In this document: positions 60,632 to 64,000 of the stretch, one piece after another | Layout: the number at the start of each line of letters is the position of its first letter | Position numbering within the stretch: position 1 is the first letter of the stretch | Assembly (NCBI RefSeq): GCF_023278565.1 | Contig: NC_064675.1 | Coordinates: forward strand, 1,054,001 to 1,118,000 | DNA from: Colletotrichum lupini | Taxonomy: Eukaryota > Ascomycota > Sordariomycetes > Glomerellales > Glomerellaceae | Direction of reading: 5' to 3' | Length of the DNA: 64,000 nt | Made by a program: the position numbers and the translations under genes | The notes under the pieces: model-generated | Seen by the model: the letters and a program-made list of their open reading frames with translations, nothing else | Told to the model about the DNA's origin: nothing | The model's database searches: none

Positions 60632-63600
60632 ATGGAGAAGCTGAAACTATTTGTGAAGCACTTCAGAAAGTTGAGAGCTGGCATTGAAGATGAGGAAAAG
60701 GACGACCAGGATGTTGATCCCGATTGGGACTTTGACCCAGATAACTACGACAAGAAGTTCCTCGGAAAGCTGCAGCAGAATTTCTACGACGCAGCCGAAA
60801 TGATCAAGATTGCGTTCTTCACTCTTGTTGTCGACGAAGGCTTGCCATCGCAACAAAGATGGATATATCAGACACTCTTGCTTCAGTATCGACAAACTCT
60901 AAGCAATCAGATTTATCCTTGGACTTATCTAAGTGTATTTCTAGCTTGGTACTTTCCGAACATCAACTTTCACCCATACACATTGGCCCTCTTCGCCGAC
61001 AGCCAGATTCGTTGCAAGTACGCCAGCTTGCCGAAGGATCTCGGTTTCTTCTTGAAGCCCGTGATCTACTCGGGTGCACGTGTTGTGTTCCGAAAACTAT
61101 TCGACTTCCGCGATATATCGGTTGCTTTGGAGACAGTCTTGGGATCTTCCGATTTCTGGCCTACTGCTGTCGCACCAATCTTGCCCGGTTTACTGCTCAG
61201 TGTCCCAAGGGGTACAATTAATGGATTCGTTCCGGAGGGAAGGCAGGGAATAATCATGGCTGTAGTCGTATGGGCGTGTGTTACTACTCTTCCCGAAGTT
61301 CTTCATTACTCCTTCTGGTTATGGTTTACTGGGCCGGACCTATATTTGCAGCCTGTGGTGGCCGTCGAGTGGTTGCTGTGCTCGATCTTCTGGCTTTCAA
61401 AGGGGGTTCCCTTCCAGGCAGCTTATACAATGCACCTCTTCGTCAACCAGTACCCTCATCAGGGGTTTTGGCTACGACATCATGGCGGAGAGGCTTCACC
61501 GATTCTTCGCATGGAGCGCCGGGGGTGTCTCTGGTTCGCGCTTACGAGCTTTTTTATCAAAGCCCTCGAGATGGATCCGACCTCAGCTAGGACAGAGCCT
61601 TTTGTGCTCCCTGTCAGCACTTCGCTAAAGGTTGCTGTTTTTATCGGAATGGGCGTATATCTAGTGAGGTATGGAATGGCGATGCGAATGACGAAGTTCA
61701 AGCATAAGCCATTGCGACGACCAAACGAATTCCGCATTCTTCGGCTTCGGGCTCAACCCTGCTTCCGGAACTCACCAGTGCAATGCGATATCATCCACGC
61801 AACCTTAGATTCACCTCCCTCGTATCGAGCAGTGTCTCACCGTTGGGCAGCTACAAGAGATGAACCACAAATCATTCTCGTAGATGGAGCGCCATTTCTA
61901 GTTTCTACAAGCATTCACGATCTCCTTGTACAGTTGCGGAGGCTGCGCCTTTCTCAGCTTCTATGGATTGACTCTATTTGCATTGACCAGGCCGACGCGC
62001 AAGAGAAGAGTCGACAAGTCGGGCTGATGCGAGAAATTTTCGAGGAGGCTACATCGACTATCGGCTGGCTGGGCAAAACTCCAGTAGCAACGAAGGCATT
62101 CGAGCTTGTCCGGCGAATTGTGACTACGGCACAGATGGATCAGGCAGAGCTCCTCAATTTGAAGTCGTCACCTTTATCCGGATGGCAAGAACTCCTCTCT
62201 CTCTTAACCAATAGCTGGTTTGAAAGAGTCTGGATCATTCAAGAAATTGCTGCTTCTAAAGAGACCATACTTCAAAGTGGAAATACGCTGATACACTGGG
62301 AAGATTTCGCAGAAGGTCTGGGCCGGATCTTGGCCTCAGGAACAGGAAACGATGACCATCTGTCTATCCTGACCAACGAACATCTTATGAATGCGCTGAT
62401 CATGGAGAATATGCGGTTTCAGGTTGACGAGATTGACCGTCTTGCCCTGAAAGATGCTTTGAAACTTGGGTCTAGGTTCAAATCAACACTTTCGGTCGAC
62501 AATGTGTTCGCCTTGCTAGGAATCATAAAAGAACGCAACGCGCCGTTGTTTCACCCAAACTTTCGTCATAGCGAAGTCTTCACAGACGAGATCTTTTCTC
62601 GGGGAGGAGCCGCCAAGGATATGTTCGACACTTTGGATTCAATTGTTGAGTTTGCCGACGGGCTGAGAAAGACTAATCCCCTTCAGAGCCGAAAGACAAT
62701 CAGATTACTGAGGTCCTTACCAAAGGCGACACGGTCTTTCAGCGAAATGGTGGATGGTATGCACAGCATTCTAGATCGAACAAAACAGTCCAAAGACAGT
62801 CCACAGCACATCAAGCCGGACTATACTGACAAGAGTACGCCGGAAGTTGTATACACCATGGTTGCCCGAGAACTTGTCAGAACCGGAGATGCCTTCGCCT
62901 TTCTGCGATACGCAGGAATCGGTAGCTCTAGGAGTCCTTCATTCGAAAACCTGCCATCATGGGTTCCAGACTGGTCAGCCGAGGTCAACGTGTACATTCT
63001 ACCTCATGATGCCAAACCGCCGACGAAGCGACAAAAGCCAACTTCGACTGATGCTTTCAAAGGCAAAGACAAACATCACTCTTTAGTTTCTGATGGCGGG
63101 TTCAACTTACTTCACGTCAAGGGAGCTGTGATCGGCAAGGTCGCTTTGGCAACCAAGATGCACGACAATCTCGAGAAGTCTAGAGGAAACATTCTCAAGG
63201 ATGCGAGAACGGATTTAGAGCTCCAAGTTTCAAGCTTTGAAGCAGCATTGAGCGCCTCGAAGGGGATCAATCTTCCGCCAAATCAGTCGGACGACAGTCG
63301 CAAACATCTCTTTCTCAATGCGGTTCTGGCAAGATCTAATGACGAGGTTCAGGGCAATACTTTCAAGCAAGCTGCAGACTTGCTAGCAGAACGCATGGAG
63401 AATGACCAAAAGCTTCTCCAGAAGCTTCGGGAAAGCAACTTGGATAATAGCCCGCGTCCACACAGCCCTACCCCTAGCGATCCGTCATTAAAATCCTTGG
63501 AGGCCATGGCAAGGGATTATCTTATAAAACGAAAGGTCCAATCCTCCTCCAACAGTAAGTTTGCACATCTTATGAAAACGGATGTCTTGCCTAGTTTCGA

Positions 63601-64000
63601 GCACTATCGTTGGCAAGAGAAAACCTTTACACTTCCGCCAGGAGGTCCCTTGCGAATGTTTGACAAGCGTGGCACGAGTGTCCTGGCGGCATACGATCAA
63701 TATGTGGACTACACCCTCGGGAGAAAGTTCGTCGTGCTCGAAACGGGGCAAATGGGCTTAGCACCAGCAGGGGTTGAAGTTGGCGACTTAATCATCTGGG
63801 TGAAAGAACACGCAGTCTTTCTGACTCTACGGCCGGCTCCTATATCAACGCGCGTGAAAGAGGAATTGAAACTTGAAGAATTGCGGAAGCAAGAGTTGGC
63901 GAGGCAAAGGGCCGAAAAAGAGAATGCTAGGAAAGAAAAGATTGACAAGGATGGTGCCGAAAAACAAAAAGAAGTTCACAAAGCAGAACAGGCACGTAGT
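60632..64000 (+). CDS. Large membrane-type HET-domain protein, 3' end outside the window
   Basis: An open frame of 1,123 codons runs from ATG at 60632 to the window end without a stop. The first 350 residues contain several hydrophobic segments (about 93-110, 176-192, 205-255 and 333-352), suggesting membrane anchoring. The HET domain begins at residue 398 (YRAVSHRW) and continues through LLWIDSICIDQ, IGWLG and ERVWIIQEIA, the conserved blocks of heterokaryon-incompatibility proteins. Near residue 1040 comes the GLAPAGVEVGDLIIWV block that usually ends these proteins, then a highly charged Glu/Lys/Arg-rich tail. HET proteins trigger regulated cell death on non-self recognition. The multi-pass N-terminus is atypical. 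The acidic N-terminus (DDQDVDPDWDFDPD) is also notable. Confidence 0.9.
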   Translation, partial: MEKLKLFVKHFRKLRAGIEDEEKDDQDVDPDWDFDPDNYDKKFLGKLQQNFYDAAEMIKIAFFTLVVDEGLPSQQRWIYQTLLLQYRQTLSNQIYPWTYLSVFLAWYFPNINFHPYTLALFADSQIRCKYASLPKDLGFFLKPVIYSGARVVFRKLFDFRDISVALETVLGSSDFWPTAVAPILPGLLLSVPRGTINGFVPEGRQGIIMAVVVWACVTTLPEVLHYSFWLWFTGPDLYLQPVVAVEWLLCSIFWLSKGVPFQAAYTMHLFVNQYPHQGFWLRHHGGEASPILRMERRGCLWFALTSFFIKALEMDPTSARTEPFVLPVSTSLKVAVFIGMGVYLVRYGMAMRMTKFKHKPLRRPNEFRILRLRAQPCFRNSPVQCDIIHATLDSPPSYRAVSHRWAATRDEPQIILVDGAPFLVSTSIHDLLVQLRRLRLSQLLWIDSICIDQADAQEKSRQVGLMREIFEEATSTIGWLGKTPVATKAFELVRRIVTTAQMDQAELLNLKSSPLSGWQELLSLLTNSWFERVWIIQEIAASKETILQSGNTLIHWEDFAEGLGRILASGTGNDDHLSILTNEHLMNALIMENMRFQVDEIDRLALKDALKLGSRFKSTLSVDNVFALLGIIKERNAPLFHPNFRHSEVFTDEIFSRGGAAKDMFDTLDSIVEFADGLRKTNPLQSRKTIRLLRSLPKATRSFSEMVDGMHSILDRTKQSKDSPQHIKPDYTDKSTPEVVYTMVARELVRTGDAFAFLRYAGIGSSRSPSFENLPSWVPDWSAEVNVYILPHDAKPPTKRQKPTSTDAFKGKDKHHSLVSDGGFNLLHVKGAVIGKVALATKMHDNLEKSRGNILKDARTDLELQVSSFEAALSASKGINLPPNQSDDSRKHLFLNAVLARSNDEVQGNTFKQAADLLAERMENDQKLLQKLRESNLDNSPRPHSPTPSDPSLKSLEAMARDYLIKRKVQSSSNSKFAHLMKTDVLPSFEHYRWQEKTFTLPPGGPLRMFDKRGTSVLAAYDQYVDYTLGRKFVVLETGQMGLAPAGVEVGDLIIWVKEHAVFLTLRPAPISTRVKEELKLEELRKQELARQRAEKENARKEKIDKDGAEKQKEVHKAEQARS

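Overview
This window is genomic DNA of a filamentous ascomycete (Pezizomycotina). The genes carry short introns (about 50-215 bp) with GT...AG ends, and several products are of fungal type: a Zn2Cys6 regulator, a DUF3328/UstYa protein, a HET-domain protein, a fungal SET protein and a GPI-anchored wall protein. Two large AT-rich blocks (about 1-7,830 and 24,860-31,320) are almost free of CpA and TpG and full of TpA, as expected from repeat-induced point mutation (RIP). No tRNA, rRNA or CRISPR array is convincing. Exon coordinates were joined by hand from splice signals and reading phase; none is backed by transcript data.

Layout. 1-7,830: RIP-degraded retrotransposon DNA, with recognisable Ty1/copia integrase, RT and RNase H remnants on the + strand and a less mutated 0.5-kb LTR-like insert. 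8.6-19.2 kb: an enzyme block with an MBL-fold hydrolase, a broken medium-chain reductase, a broken NmrA-like reductase, a Gfo/Idh/MocA dehydrogenase and a secreted type-B carboxylesterase. 19.7-20.6 kb: a small partly RIPed insert between 14-bp direct repeats. 20.6-24.6 kb: no gene recognised. 24,634-31,544: a complete Ty1/copia element (225-bp LTRs, TSD AGAGC), RIPed inside. 32.5-38.8 kb: a broken alpha/beta hydrolase, a small secreted 8-cysteine protein, a GPI-anchored secreted protein and a fatty-acid desaturase. 41.8-51.2 kb: an MFS sugar-type transporter (8 exons), a Zn2Cys6 regulator and a DHDPS-family aldolase, possibly a sugar-acid catabolic module. 51.8-54.4 kb: a divergent pair, a KEX2-type repeat precursor and a UstYa-like oxidase. 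56.5-64 kb: a bZIP factor, a SET protein with a signal peptide, and a membrane-type HET protein cut by the window end.

The main discovery candidate is the divergent pair at 51,842-54,421. The precursor has a signal peptide followed by fifteen 10-residue units, QDDAKAYKRG, identical in protein but variable at synonymous sites, with Lys-Arg sites between them. Its neighbour is a single-pass membrane protein with two HxxHC motifs. This is the architecture of fungal dikaritin-type RiPP loci (ustiloxin, phomopsin and asperipin families), and I do not recognise this core sequence among the named ones. The second theme is gene decay: three metabolic genes near the RIP islands are open through all expected exons except for one or two TAG/TAA codons, compatible with CpA-to-TpA change.
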